Assembly (NCBI RefSeq): GCF_019801605.1
Contig: NZ_JAHVIT010000001.1
Span: 496,001-560,000 of the forward strand
Length of the DNA stretch: 64,000 nt
Source of the DNA: Maritimibacter alkaliphilus
GTDB lineage: Bacteria > Pseudomonadota > Alphaproteobacteria > Rhodobacterales > Rhodobacteraceae
Reading direction: 5' to 3'
Below are positions 36,304 through 45,616 of this stretch, piece after piece. The notes beneath the pieces were generated by a model. It saw nothing but the letters and a program-made list of their open reading frames with translations, searched no databases and was not told the DNA's origin. Numbering within the stretch: the stretch's first letter is position 1; each line of letters starts with the position of its first letter. A program made the position numbers and the translations under genes.

Positions 36304-37797
36304 ATGTTGAGGTTGCTTGTCGTCGCCCTGATCCCCGCTCTCGTCCTCGGCTCCGCGCCGCTCAGGGCGGCGGAGCGGGTGGCCCTCGTCATCGGCGTGG
36401 CGGACTACGAGGCGATCACGCCACTGGCCAACACCAGCAATGATGCGGGCGGCATTGCCGAGACGCTGGACCGGATCGGCTTTGCCGTCACCACCCTGAT
36501 CGATCCGCCGCTGAGCGAGATGACCGAGACGTTGAAGCGCTTCAGCTTCGAGGCGGAAACGGCCGATCTTGCGCTGATCTACTTCGCGGGGCACGGCGTG
36601 GAAGTGCAGGGCGAGAACTACCTGATCCCCGCCGATGCCCGGGTGCAGTCGAACCGGGATATCCTCGCCCAGTCCCTGTCGCTCGATGACCTGCTGGCCG
36701 CGGTGGACAGCGCCCGGAAGATGCGGATCGTCATCCTCGATTCCTGCCGCGACAATCCCTTCGGCGACGTGATCGCGCAGGACGGCGGTCCTGCTGCGGC
36801 ATCTTCCGGCACGGGGGAACCCACGGCGTCGCGCGGCTTCGGCGGGCTGGCAGAGCCCGCGCCGGACCGGGGCACGCTGGTGGCTTTCGCCGCGAAGGAC
36901 GGCAATGTCGCGCTGGACGGCAAGGGGGATCACAGCCCCTTCGCCACCGCGCTGATGGACAAGCTCGCGCAGCCCGGGCTGGAGATTTCGCTGATGTTCC
37001 GGCAGGTGCGGGACGAGGTGCTGGCCCTGACCGGGAACCGGCAGGAGCCGCATACCTACGGCTCTCTCTCCGGCATTCCCTTCTACATCGCCGGTGGCGG
37101 CACGGCCGAGCCTGACCCGACTCTGGCGTGGTCGTCGCTGCGCCCCGACGACGAGGCGCAGCTGGTCGCTCTCGCGGAGGAGGGCAACACGCGCTCGCTT
37201 CTGGGGCTGGCCTACATGCGGCTCAATCCCAGTGATGCCCGTTTCGATCCGGCGCAGGCCGTGGGATACCTGCAGCGCGCCGCCGATGCGGGCTCGGCGG
37301 AGGCACAGTACGAACTGGGCATCCAGTACGAGACCGGCAAGGGCGTCACGGCCGACAACGCGCGGGCGCTCGACTACTACATGGCGGCGGCGCGACAGGA
37401 CTACCCCGATGCGCTCAATGATCTCGGGTTCTTCTACTATCAGGGCATGCTGGGGCTGCCGGCCGATCCGCAGAAGGCGCTGATCTACTTCGAGCGCGCC
37501 GCGGATCAGCGTCATCCGCAGGCGATGTACAACTTCGCCGCGCTGATCGATGACGGGCTGATCGGCGGCAAGGGCCCGGAGGAGGCGGCGGGCTATCTTT
37601 ATCAGGCGCTGCGGATCGGCAATGCCGAGGTGCTGAAGGTGCTGACGGAACACCCGGACCAGTTCAAGCCCGCGACCCGCCGCGCCCTGCAGGCCAAGCT
37701 GCGGGACAATGCCTTCTATGCCGGTGCGCTTGACGGTGACTTCGGGCCCGGCACGCGGCGGGGGCTGCGCGCGGCCTACGGTGTGACGGAGAACTAG
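36304..37797 (+). CDS. Exported caspase-fold (peptidase C14) protein with Sel1-like repeats
   Basis: 497 residues. A signal peptide spans 1-22 (LLVVALIPALVLGSAPLRA). The caspase-like domain is at about 24-265: catalytic His97 in YFAGHGVEVQGENYLIPAD and Cys148 in RIVILDSCRDNPFG, then the bacterial-type loop RGTLVAFAAKDGNVALDG. Sel1/TPR-like helical repeats lie at about 300-430 (VGYLQRAADAGSAEAQYELG; ALDYYMAAARQDYPDALNDL; ALIYFERAADQRHPQAMYNF). The C-terminus (LRDNAFYAGALDGDFGPGTR) resembles a peptidoglycan-binding domain. ATG 36304 has AGGGA nine bases upstream. It is followed by a convergent methyltransferase sharing CTAG. A role as an exported protease or scaffold tied to the neighbouring T6SS is inference. 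Confidence 0.85.
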   Translation: MLRLLVVALIPALVLGSAPLRAAERVALVIGVADYEAITPLANTSNDAGGIAETLDRIGFAVTTLIDPPLSEMTETLKRFSFEAETADLALIYFAGHGVEVQGENYLIPADARVQSNRDILAQSLSLDDLLAAVDSARKMRIVILDSCRDNPFGDVIAQDGGPAAASSGTGEPTASRGFGGLAEPAPDRGTLVAFAAKDGNVALDGKGDHSPFATALMDKLAQPGLEISLMFRQVRDEVLALTGNRQEPHTYGSLSGIPFYIAGGGTAEPDPTLAWSSLRPDDEAQLVALAEEGNTRSLLGLAYMRLNPSDARFDPAQAVGYLQRAADAGSAEAQYELGIQYETGKGVTADNARALDYYMAAARQDYPDALNDLGFFYYQGMLGLPADPQKALIYFERAADQRHPQAMYNFAALIDDGLIGGKGPEEAAGYLYQALRIGNAEVLKVLTEHPDQFKPATRRALQAKLRDNAFYAGALDGDFGPGTRRGLRAAYGVTEN

Positions 37798-39182
37798 GTC
37801 GGGGAGGCCTGGGCCGTCAGCCCGATCTGGCCCAGCCAGTCCAATTGTTCGGGCGTGCCGGTGTCGAGGCCAAAGCCCACCCGTTGCAGCGCTTTCGGCA
37901 CGATCACCACACCGCCCGTCTGCGCAGAGGCCAATCCGGGCAGCAGGTTGCGGCCTGCCTCCAGATGGTGCTTGGCCACGGCGTTGAAGGCCCGGGCGCC
38001 GTCCTGCGCCGCGGCGGCCTCCTCCGGCGGGCGGACCACCAGCAGGTTGCCCCGGATCAGCTGCACCAGAACCGCCTGCAGCCCATGCTGCGCATCAAGG
38101 TCGAGACCATCCACGAGGGTGCCGATCGGATGTGGGCCATCCTGCGACAGGGCCGCGATCTGCGCCGTGATCTCGGGCGTGGCGACCGGGGTGTCCTTCA
38201 CCGGCAGGTCCGAGATCAGGCCAAAGCCGCGCTCGCGGTCCCATCCGATGACGGGCAGCGCGCGCAGCGCCTCGATCATCTCGCGCGTGGTCAGGCGCAA
38301 CGCGCCCCGGTGGAAGAGATCGGCCCGGAAGGTGCGCACATAGGCCAGGTCCCGGGCGGTCTGGGTCCAGCCCTGTGCCGTTCCCGCGCGGATGAAGTCG
38401 AGCCGCGCCCCGTCGAGGAAGAGCGCGTCGAATTGTTCGTGCAGCTCGCAAGGGCAGGCAAAGGCCATCTTGGCCGGCGCCATGTCCCGCACGAGGTCCG
38501 AGACCCAGACCTCCGCACCATGCTTGGCGCCGAGCTCATGGGCCAGGAACCCGTCCGATTGCCGCGAAAGCTGGGCCCAGAAAGCCTCGAGCGCCGGTGT
38601 CTGGCTGTAGGACAGCCAGTCCGCGACGGCGGCCCGGGCCGGACCATAGCGGTCCTCGGCGGGGCCGGCGGGGGCCTCGCGGAAGATCTGGCGGATCGGG
38701 GCGGCGGCAGCCCAGCCCGCGGCGCAATTGTAGCCGTTGTAGCACAGCGCGCCGGGGGCCAGCCATCGCCCCAGCAGCTCGACGATCGTGGCGCGGGTCT
38801 CCGGGTCGACCCAGCTCCAGACGCCATGCATCGCGGCATAGTCATAGGGCGCCTCGGGCGGGGTCGCGGCGAGATCGGCGAACCCGGCTTCCTCCACGCG
38901 GATATTGCTCAGGCCGATTTCGGAGATCAGGGCGCGGGCGCGCACCACGTGTTCCGGCATGAAGTCGATGCCGAGAAACTCCGCCTCCGGGTAGCAGGCG
39001 GCGAGGGCGATCAGCGTATGGGCCGAGCCGCAGCCCAGTTCGAGAAAGCGGAACCGCCGTGCGGAGGGCGGGGCGAAGCGTGCGGTCAGCAGCGCGGGCC
39101 GCCAGCGGAAGGGCGAGATCTCGGGCTGCATCGTGTCGAAATAGGCCGTGTCGACGGGGTAGCCTCGCGACCAGTCGGACAT
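37794..39182 (-). CDS. SAM-dependent methyltransferase with C-terminal regulatory-type domain
   Basis: 462 residues. A class I methyltransferase domain occupies about 30-200: motif I FLELGCGSAHTLIALA at 46-61, the acidic end of strand beta2 in FLGIDFMPEHVVRARAL, and YDYAAMHGVWSWVDPETR at the post-I region. The remaining 250 residues (EAFWAQLSRQSDGFLAHEL; LHEQFDALFLDGARLDFI; LRLTTREMIEALRALPVI) resemble the regulatory region that follows the catalytic domain in bacterial protein-lysine methyltransferase-like proteins. The substrate is unknown. It shares a 4-bp stop overlap with the caspase gene and is divergent to nothing else nearby; the kinase gene is 95 bp upstream on the same strand. Confidence 0.75.
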   Translation of the reverse strand: MSDWSRGYPVDTAYFDTMQPEISPFRWRPALLTARFAPPSARRFRFLELGCGSAHTLIALAACYPEAEFLGIDFMPEHVVRARALISEIGLSNIRVEEAGFADLAATPPEAPYDYAAMHGVWSWVDPETRATIVELLGRWLAPGALCYNGYNCAAGWAAAAPIRQIFREAPAGPAEDRYGPARAAVADWLSYSQTPALEAFWAQLSRQSDGFLAHELGAKHGAEVWVSDLVRDMAPAKMAFACPCELHEQFDALFLDGARLDFIRAGTAQGWTQTARDLAYVRTFRADLFHRGALRLTTREMIEALRALPVIGWDRERGFGLISDLPVKDTPVATPEITAQIAALSQDGPHPIGTLVDGLDLDAQHGLQAVLVQLIRGNLLVVRPPEEAAAAQDGARAFNAVAKHHLEAGRNLLPGLASAQTGGVVIVPKALQRVGFGLDTGTPEQLDWLGQIGLTAQASPT

Positions 39183-39277
39183 GTCAAATCTCTCTCTGAA
39201 ATGAGGGTATCGTGGCAGAGCGCCGGCCGCCGGGAAAGTCTTTTTGGCGCGGCGCCCGTCAGGACCAGCCCGGGCGG

Positions 39278-41362
39278 CTAGGGCCGTGCATCAATGATGC
39301 GCGAAGCGATGCCGATCACCACGTCCGCGCGTCCATCCAGTGTTTCGGTCAGGGCCTCCGCCACTGAGGCCACGCTTTCATCCCGCGGGCGGCGCAGGTC
39401 GAAGAGCGGCTCGCGCGAGAGGATGGCCACGATCTCCGATGCGCCGTAGTCGCCGTCCGTCACCTGCATGGCCAGCCGTGTCGGGTCGTCGGCGAGGGCG
39501 GAGAAGGGCCAGAGCACGCGGATGCGCCGGATGCCATCCTCGACGATGCCCAGTTGATCCACGGCCGTTTCGGGCGCGTTGATGTTGGGCAGGATGTGGA
39601 AGACCTTGCCGGTCGTATCCACCACCATGACCCAGAGCGAGGCCCCGGTCATGTCGGCGGGCAACTGGATCTCGGCCACCGGGTTTTCCCCGGTCCGGTA
39701 GACACCCGTCAGCACGGGCTGCCCGGTGGCGCCATTGCCTAGCCAGATCGACACCGGACCCGGGGGCGTGTTTGGCATCACCGCGCGGATCGCGCAGAGA
39801 TCGGCGTTCAGCACCCGCGTTTCCATCCGCAGGGTCCGGTCCCCGATGGAAGACGAGAGATCGGCGCGAATGCCCTCGGCCACGATCTCGTCCGAGATGT
39901 CGCCGGTGATCGTGATCGTGTCGAAGAGCGCATAGGTGACATCCGGCCCGTCGAGCTGTTGAAGCGGTCCGCAGTCGGAATGCCCGGTGAGGACGGTTTC
40001 GAGGGCGGAGGCCTCCAGCCTTTCGGGCCCCGCGACCAGATCTGCCGAGAGCGAGAGCCCGCCTTCGCGCGCCGAGAGCGCCTTTTGCAACGCGTCGCGG
40101 CTGGCACGGCTGGGGGCCAGCCCGGTCAGCCGGGCGGCCCCGTCGGTCACCTCCAGATCCCATCGCTGAAGCGGTGCAAGGCGCTCGATCAGGGTGGCGA
40201 TCTCGGTGGGCCAGTCGTCGAAGGGCAGGCCGGTCGCCAGCGTGAGGCCCGTCGCGGGCGGGCTGTCGCCCGTGGCCGTTGCATAGGCGGCGCGCAGACG
40301 CTCCGCGGCGGGATCGTCAGGCACGTTGCCGGTCAAGGTGGGCGGTCCGTCGCCGTGCCGGGCCGTCATCCGGTAGGGCGCGGCATGGGGCAGGGGCGGC
40401 GGGAAGAGCGCATCCAGCGCACCGCTCTGCCACAGGCCGCCCCCGGCGGCGGCCAGAAGGACCACGGCCGCAACGGCCAGCAGGCCCCGGCGCCTGCCGC
40501 GCGACTTGACGGGGGCCGCGCTGGTGAACGGTTTGAGCCAGTGGTCGAGACGCTCCAGCGCCTCGGTGGCGGTCTGCGGGCGCTGCGCGGGGGCGGGGGC
40601 GGTGAGCCAGTCGATCAGGTCCTTCAGGGGCGCTGCGACGCCGGAGGTGTCGAGAGGCTTGGCCTTGAAGCGGACCACCTCGCCGGGGTTAGTGCCGACA
40701 TCGGGCACCTCCCGGTGCCAGGCCGCCAGCAGCGAGGCCCCGAGGGCGTAGAGATCGGCCGGATAGTCCGCCTCGCCATCAAGCTGTTCGGGGGCGGCAT
40801 ACTCGTACTTGCCGGCGAACTGCTTGCCCACGATGGTGCGGGCCCCGGCGGCGGTGTCCTTGGCGATGCCGAAATCGATGATCGTCGCTTCCTCGGCGCG
40901 GCCACCGCGCAGGATGATGTTGTCGGGCGACAGGTCGCGATGGACGATCCCCTGCGCATGGGTGGCGCGCAGCCCTTCCAGCACCCGGTGGGCGATGATC
41001 AGCAGCTCGCGGTCCTCGAGCCGCCGCTCGCGCATCACGTCATGCAGCGAGGTCCCGTCGACGTAGTCCATGACGAGGAACACATGCCCGTCGTCGGAGC
41101 GCGAGCAATCGGAGTAGCGCACGACCGCGTCATTGAGGATGCTGCGCATCTGCTCTTCGCGCTTCATCAGCTCGATATACTCGGACTGTCCCGAGAACCG
41201 CGCATTCAGCGCCTTGATCGCCACCCGGCGTTCCGAAATCTGGTTGGTCGCGAGGTAGACCTCGCCTGTCCCGCCGCGCCCAAGCACGCCGAGGATCTCG
41301 TAGGTGTTGTTCAGCACCTGACCGGTCGAAAAGATGTCTGTCGCGAGCGGGTCCTTGAGCAC
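39278..41362 (-). CDS. ppkA: T6SS-associated Ser/Thr protein kinase, PpkA-like, with extracytoplasmic DUF4384-like domain
   Basis: About 694 residues. A Hanks-type kinase domain lies at about 22-275: glycine loop LGRGGTGEVYL, Lys50, catalytic HRDLSPDNI (Asp143), DFGIAKD (Asp163). A basic stretch and one transmembrane helix (about 294-311, LLAVAAVVLLAAAGGG) lead to a long periplasmic part; its end (SLWVMVVDTTGKVFHILPNI) resembles DUF4384. PpkA kinases phosphorylate Fha to trigger T6SS assembly; an Fha gene is in this cluster. Start: no ATG is available. GTG 41362 has GAGGA upstream; TTG 41392 adds ten residues but lacks a ribosome site. It is divergent from tssH across a fairly AT-rich gap. 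Confidence 0.87.
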   Translation of the reverse strand: MLKDPLATDIFSTGQVLNNTYEILGVLGRGGTGEVYLATNQISERRVAIKALNARFSGQSEYIELMKREEQMRSILNDAVVRYSDCSRSDDGHVFLVMDYVDGTSLHDVMRERRLEDRELLIIAHRVLEGLRATHAQGIVHRDLSPDNIILRGGRAEEATIIDFGIAKDTAAGARTIVGKQFAGKYEYAAPEQLDGEADYPADLYALGASLLAAWHREVPDVGTNPGEVVRFKAKPLDTSGVAAPLKDLIDWLTAPAPAQRPQTATEALERLDHWLKPFTSAAPVKSRGRRRGLLAVAAVVLLAAAGGGLWQSGALDALFPPPLPHAAPYRMTARHGDGPPTLTGNVPDDPAAERLRAAYATATGDSPPATGLTLATGLPFDDWPTEIATLIERLAPLQRWDLEVTDGAARLTGLAPSRASRDALQKALSAREGGLSLSADLVAGPERLEASALETVLTGHSDCGPLQQLDGPDVTYALFDTITITGDISDEIVAEGIRADLSSSIGDRTLRMETRVLNADLCAIRAVMPNTPPGPVSIWLGNGATGQPVLTGVYRTGENPVAEIQLPADMTGASLWVMVVDTTGKVFHILPNINAPETAVDQLGIVEDGIRRIRVLWPFSALADDPTRLAMQVTDGDYGASEIVAILSREPLFDLRRPRDESVASVAEALTETLDGRADVVIGIASRIIDARP

Positions 41363-41500
41363 GATGGGTTCCTCGTGGCCGGAGATCGCCAAAGCGGTCG
41401 ATTTGAAAACGAAATTGAGTTACTCTGATCTCATAAAACGAGACTGATTATTTCATTCCCGGCCCTGCCGGACAATATATTTTGCCGGAGGACCCCTCCC

Positions 41501-44242
41501 ATGGCCACACGCGGATCGCATGAAACGATCAAGCGCAAGGAACTTGTCGGCAAGCTCAACCCGGTTTGCCTGAAGGCTTTTTCAGAGGCGGCGCAGGCCG
41601 CGAAACGGCGCGGGAACCCCTACGTCGAACTGGTGCATTTCATCACCGCGCTCGCCGATACGGAGTATTCGGATCTGTCGATCCTCTTCGATGCGGCGGG
41701 CGTCGACCGGCATCGCTTCGACGGGGATGTCCTCAAGGCGACCGATGCGCTACCCCACGGGGCAAGCGCGGTCGAGGAGTTCTCGGACCATATCTTCCGC
41801 GCGATACAGGAGGCCTGGAGCCTTGCGTCGCTGGACTATGGCGAGGATACGGTGCGCTCGGCCTATATCCTTCTGGCCGCGCTGAAGCTGCCCGTGCTGG
41901 AGGGGCTGCTCTACAAGATCAGCCTCGAGTTCGACAAGATCGACCCGGGCGCCATGGCCTCGCAGCTGGATACCCTGCTGGTGGACAGCATCGAGCGCGC
42001 GCCCTCCGCGCCCGAGGAGGCGCCGAAGGGCAGGCCCGCCCCGGGGGGCAAGACGGCGCTTGCGCAATTCGCCACCAATCTCACGGAACGTGCGCGGGCG
42101 GGCAAGATGGACCCGGTGGTGGGGCGCGACCCGGAAATCCGCCAGATCGTCGATATCCTGCTGCGTCGCAAGCAGAACAACCCGATCCTGACCGGCGAGG
42201 CGGGGGTGGGCAAGACCGCCGTGGTCGAGGGCTTTGCCCAGAGGCTCGCCCGCGGCGACGTGCCGCCGCAGCTGCGCAACGTCGATCTCTACATGCTCGA
42301 CATCGGGCTGATGCAGGCGGGCGCTTCGGTGAAGGGTGAGTTCGAGAAGCGCCTGAAGGCGGTGATCGACGAGGTGCAGAGTTCGGACACGCCGATCATC
42401 CTCTTCATCGACGAGGCCCATACCCTGATCGGGGCGGGCGGCGCCGCCGGCACCGGCGATGCGGCCAACCTGCTGAAACCGGCACTGGCCCGGGGGGAAC
42501 TGCGCACTATCGCGGCCACCACATGGGCGGAATACAAACAGCATATCGAACCGGACCCGGCGTTGACCCGCCGCTTCCAGACCGTGATCGTGGATGAGCC
42601 GGACGAGGCCAAGGCGGTGCTCATGTGCCGCGGCATTGCCGGGGTGCTGGAGAAACACCACAAGGTCGAACTGCTGGATGAAAGCATCGAGGCGGCGGTG
42701 AAGCTCTCGCATCGCTACATCCCCGCGCGGCAGCTGCCCGACAAGGCGATCAGCCTGCTCGACACCGCCTGCGCCCGCGTGGCGGTTAGCCAGCACGCGA
42801 CCCCGGCCGAGGTGGAGGATTGCGAGCGGCGCCTTGCCGCGCTGGAGATCGAGGAAGGGATCATCGAGCGCGAGGAGGCGATCGGGATCGACGTCACCGA
42901 GCGCGCGCGCGACGTCTCGGCGGCGCTGGAGGATGCGCGGGCCTGCCTTGAGGCCGCCACTGCCCGCTGGGAGGCGGAGAAGGCCATCGTGGCCGAGATC
43001 CTCGACCTGCGCGCGCAGTTGCGCGGGGCAGGGGCGCAACTCGACGGCACCGGGGAGATCGGCGACGTGGCCCCCGAAGAGCCTGCGCCACTGGCAACCG
43101 AGGCCGCAGACGGCGATGTCGCGGTCGCGGAGCCGCCGGTGGCGGCCTTCGACCGGGCCGAGGCGCTGGCGACGCTGCGCGCGCGGATGGCCACTCTCAG
43201 CGAGGCGCAGGGCGAGGCACCGCTGATCCTGCCCGCGGTGGATGCCATGGCGGTTGCTGCCGTGGTGCAGGACTGGACCGGCATCCCCATGGGGCGGATG
43301 CTGGCCAGCCAGACCGAGCGCGCCCTCTCCCTCGCCCGCCATCTGGGCGCACGCGTGGTGGGACAGGATCACGCGATGGAGATGATCGCCAACCGCATCC
43401 AGACCTCTGCGGCGGGGCTCAAGCCGCCGGAGAAGCCTGTCGGGGTGTTCCTGCTCTGCGGGCCCTCCGGCGTGGGCAAGACCGAGACGGCGCTGGCGCT
43501 TGCCGAGCTCATGTACGGCGGCGAGGACAACCTCATCTCGATCAACATGAGCGAGTACCAGGAGGCGCACACCGTCTCGACGCTGAAGGGGGCCCCGCCG
43601 GGCTATGTCGGCTATGGCAAGGGTGGCGTGCTGACAGAGGCCGTCCGTCGCAGGCCCTATTCGGTGGTCCTGCTGGACGAGGTCGAGAAGGCCCATTCCG
43701 ACGTCCACGAGATCTTCTTCCAGGTCTTCGACAAGGGCATGATGGACGACAGCGAGGGGCGCAGGATCGACTTCAAGAACACGCTGATCCTGCTGACTTC
43801 CAACGTCGGCTCGGACGAAATCATGCGCCTGACGCAGGACGGGACGGTGGCGGTGGAGGAGCAGGTGCTCTCCGATGCGCTGCGTCCGCCGCTGCTGAAG
43901 GTCTTCCCGGCCGCGTTGCTGGGGCGGGTGGTGACGATCCCCTACTACCCGCTGTCCGATACGATGATCGAGGCGATTGCCGGCCACAAGCTGCGCGGGA
44001 TCGAGAAACGGCTGAGCGAGGGCTATGGCGCCGAGCTGGTGATCGCGGATGGCGCGATGCAGGTGATCAAGGACCGCTGCACCGAGATCGAAAGCGGGGG
44101 CCGGATGATCGACGCAATCTTGACCAATACCCTGCTGCCCGAGTTGAGCCGGCAGCTGCTGGCGCGGCAGCTGGAAAAGTCGGCGCTGACGCGGGTCACG
44201 GTCACCGGAGGGCCGGAGGGATTCGGCTACACCTTCGAATGA
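41501..44242 (+). CDS. tssH: T6SS sheath-recycling AAA+ ATPase ClpV/TssH
   Basis: 913 residues, cytoplasmic hexameric ClpB-type unfoldase that disassembles contracted TssBC sheaths. An N-terminal Clp repeat domain covers about 1-160. AAA domain 1 has Walker A GEAGVGKT at 232-239 and Walker [14 protein letters not shown]. The coiled middle domain is at about 430-560. AAA domain 2 has Walker A GPSGVGKT at 654-661 and [11 protein letters not shown]. The C-terminal D2-small domain follows. An acidic Ala/Pro-rich insertion lies near 520-545 ([20 protein letters not shown]). GGAGG lies nine bases before the ATG. It is the first gene of the rightward T6SS series, separated from tssA by 219 bp. Confidence 0.96.
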   Translation: MATRGSHETIKRKELVGKLNPVCLKAFSEAAQAAKRRGNPYVELVHFITALADTEYSDLSILFDAAGVDRHRFDGDVLKATDALPHGASAVEEFSDHIFRAIQEAWSLASLDYGEDTVRSAYILLAALKLPVLEGLLYKISLEFDKIDPGAMASQLDTLLVDSIERAPSAPEEAPKGRPAPGGKTALAQFATNLTERARAGKMDPVVGRDPEIRQIVDILLRRKQNNPILTGEAGVGKTAVVEGFAQRLARGDVPPQLRNVDLYMLDIGLMQAGASVKGEFEKRLKAVIDEVQSSDTPIILFIDEAHTLIGAGGAAGTGDAANLLKPALARGELRTIAATTWAEYKQHIEPDPALTRRFQTVIVDEPDEAKAVLMCRGIAGVLEKHHKVELLDESIEAAVKLSHRYIPARQLPDKAISLLDTACARVAVSQHATPAEVEDCERRLAALEIEEGIIEREEAIGIDVTERARDVSAALEDARACLEAATARWEAEKAIVAEILDLRAQLRGAGAQLDGTGEIGDVAPEEPAPLATEAADGDVAVAEPPVAAFDRAEALATLRARMATLSEAQGEAPLILPAVDAMAVAAVVQDWTGIPMGRMLASQTERALSLARHLGARVVGQDHAMEMIANRIQTSAAGLKPPEKPVGVFLLCGPSGVGKTETALALAELMYGGEDNLISINMSEYQEAHTVSTLKGAPPGYVGYGKGGVLTEAVRRRPYSVVLLDEVEKAHSDVHEIFFQVFDKGMMDDSEGRRIDFKNTLILLTSNVGSDEIMRLTQDGTVAVEEQVLSDALRPPLLKVFPAALLGRVVTIPYYPLSDTMIEAIAGHKLRGIEKRLSEGYGAELVIADGAMQVIKDRCTEIESGGRMIDAILTNTLLPELSRQLLARQLEKSALTRVTVTGGPEGFGYTFE

Positions 44243-44461
44243 GCGGCGAGGGAAAATGTCAGCCGCTTGCGCGCGCGTGTCGCTGGCTGACGCTCAACTT
44301 TGGCATGTGCCCCGATCTATCGGTTTGATCCGGCGGGATTCTTTCGCCGGGTCCCCGTGTTGAGCTGAAGTTGACCATGGGGCAGTTAAGAATGTTGCCA
44401 GAATCGCCTTCATCTGCGACGCTAAGTTTCATTATTTTATCGTTTTTCGAGGCAATTTGTG
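44243..44461 (+). promoter_or_regulatory. Promoter-bearing gap before tssA
   Basis: 219 bp, clearly more AT-rich than its surroundings, especially 44390-44460 (CATTATTTTATCGTTTTTC). A 7-bp inverted repeat, GCTCAAC (44292-44298) and GTTGAGC (44359-44365), lies 60 bp apart, and AACTT/AAGTT pairs extend the symmetry. It probably holds the promoter of the long tssA-tagF series. No sigma-54 site is convincing. Confidence 0.45.
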
Positions 44462-45595
44462 ATGGAAGTCGTTTCGCTTCTGGCGCCTGTTGAAGGCGGT
44501 CAGCCTTCCGGTGTCGAGTTGAGGAACGACGGAAGGTTTCATGCACTCGAGCGCCTGCTGGATGCTGCGGACAGTTCTGTTCGCCTTAAGGGTGATGGAA
44601 CCATCAACGAGGCTGCCCCGGCGGTGGCCTGGCAACAGATCATGGACGAGGGCCGGGCGCTGTCTGCCGACGGTCGTGACCTGCGCTTGCTGGTCATCCT
44701 TGTCCGGGCCGCCTACGGGACGGAAGGGTTCGAGGGGTTGCGCGACGGGCTCGACCTGCTGACCCGCACGCTGAGCGATCACTGGGACACGCTGCATCCG
44801 GCTCTGCGCGACCGGCCCGATCCGAAGATGGCGGTGCTGCCCCGGTCGAATGCGCTGCGCCAGCTGGAGAACGACGAGAACGGTCTGCTGGGGGACCTGC
44901 GCTGGGGCTTCGTGCTGACACCCCGGGGCATCGGGCCGATCAGCGGCGATGACCTCGCCAAGGCTGGGCTGAACGATTTCGAGATGCTCAACCGCGCCGC
45001 GTCGGGGCTCAGCCAGGCCGAGAAGGACGCGCTGGTGTCCCGGCATGGCCAGAGGGTCAACCGGGTGAGTGCCGCGACCCGCGCGCTGGCCACCGAGGAG
45101 GCCGAGCGCGCAGATGCGCTGATCGCGGTGATCGCCGCCTGCGAGGCGGGCCTCCGGTCGCTCTGCGCGGCCTTCGACAGTGGCGCCGGTCTGCCGGAGG
45201 GGCAGGGGCTGATCCTGCCCGAACTGCTCGATTTCCTCGAACGCGCCCGCGCCAGCCTTGAGGCGGGACGGGCGGCCGTGGCGGGCCGTGCCGCCCCGGA
45301 GGCCCCCGCCACGACGCCCGCGACGATGCCTGGGGCGACGGGCGCCGCGGCACCGGCCACAGCCGCGGTGCCGGCGGTCGACGGCGCGATCCGCAACCGG
45401 TCCGATGTCGAGACGGCGCTCGACCGGATCGTCGAGTTCTATGAACGGACCGAGCCGTCGAGCCCGATCCCGCACCTGGCCCGGCGGATGCGGCGGATGG
45501 TGGCCATGGATTTTCTGGAATTGATGGAAGAGATCGCCCCCTCGGGACTGAAGGAATTCCGCAATATCGCAGGGGTCGACGACAAGAAGAAATAG
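44462..45595 (+). CDS. tssA: T6SS cap/assembly protein TssA
   Basis: 377 residues. The ImpA N-terminal domain is evident: SGVELRNDGRFHALERLLDA (about 17-36), WQQIMDEGRALSADGRDLRLL (about 57-77) and LSDHWDTLHPAL (about 103-114). A long helical middle is followed by an Ala/Pro/Thr-rich linker (about 275-308) and a short C-terminal helix pair (RNRSDVETALDRIVEFYERTEPSSP). TssA coordinates baseplate and sheath polymerisation. The ATG at 44462 has GAGG at good spacing. tssB begins 21 bp downstream. Confidence 0.92.
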   Translation: MEVVSLLAPVEGGQPSGVELRNDGRFHALERLLDAADSSVRLKGDGTINEAAPAVAWQQIMDEGRALSADGRDLRLLVILVRAAYGTEGFEGLRDGLDLLTRTLSDHWDTLHPALRDRPDPKMAVLPRSNALRQLENDENGLLGDLRWGFVLTPRGIGPISGDDLAKAGLNDFEMLNRAASGLSQAEKDALVSRHGQRVNRVSAATRALATEEAERADALIAVIAACEAGLRSLCAAFDSGAGLPEGQGLILPELLDFLERARASLEAGRAAVAGRAAPEAPATTPATMPGATGAAAPATAAVPAVDGAIRNRSDVETALDRIVEFYERTEPSSPIPHLARRMRRMVAMDFLELMEEIAPSGLKEFRNIAGVDDKKK

Positions 45596-45616
45596 CGACA
45601 CAGGAAAGGTATTTTG

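Noticed and set aside
35368-37653. 761-codon minus-strand ORF as one protein
   Set aside because: Only the last 253 codons, from ATG 36129, have a signal peptide and protein-like composition; the rest is antisense to the caspase gene.
44301-44315. TGGCATGTGCCCCGA as a sigma-54 promoter before tssA
   Set aside because: The -24 half resembles TGGCA but the -12 half lacks TTGC at the required spacing.
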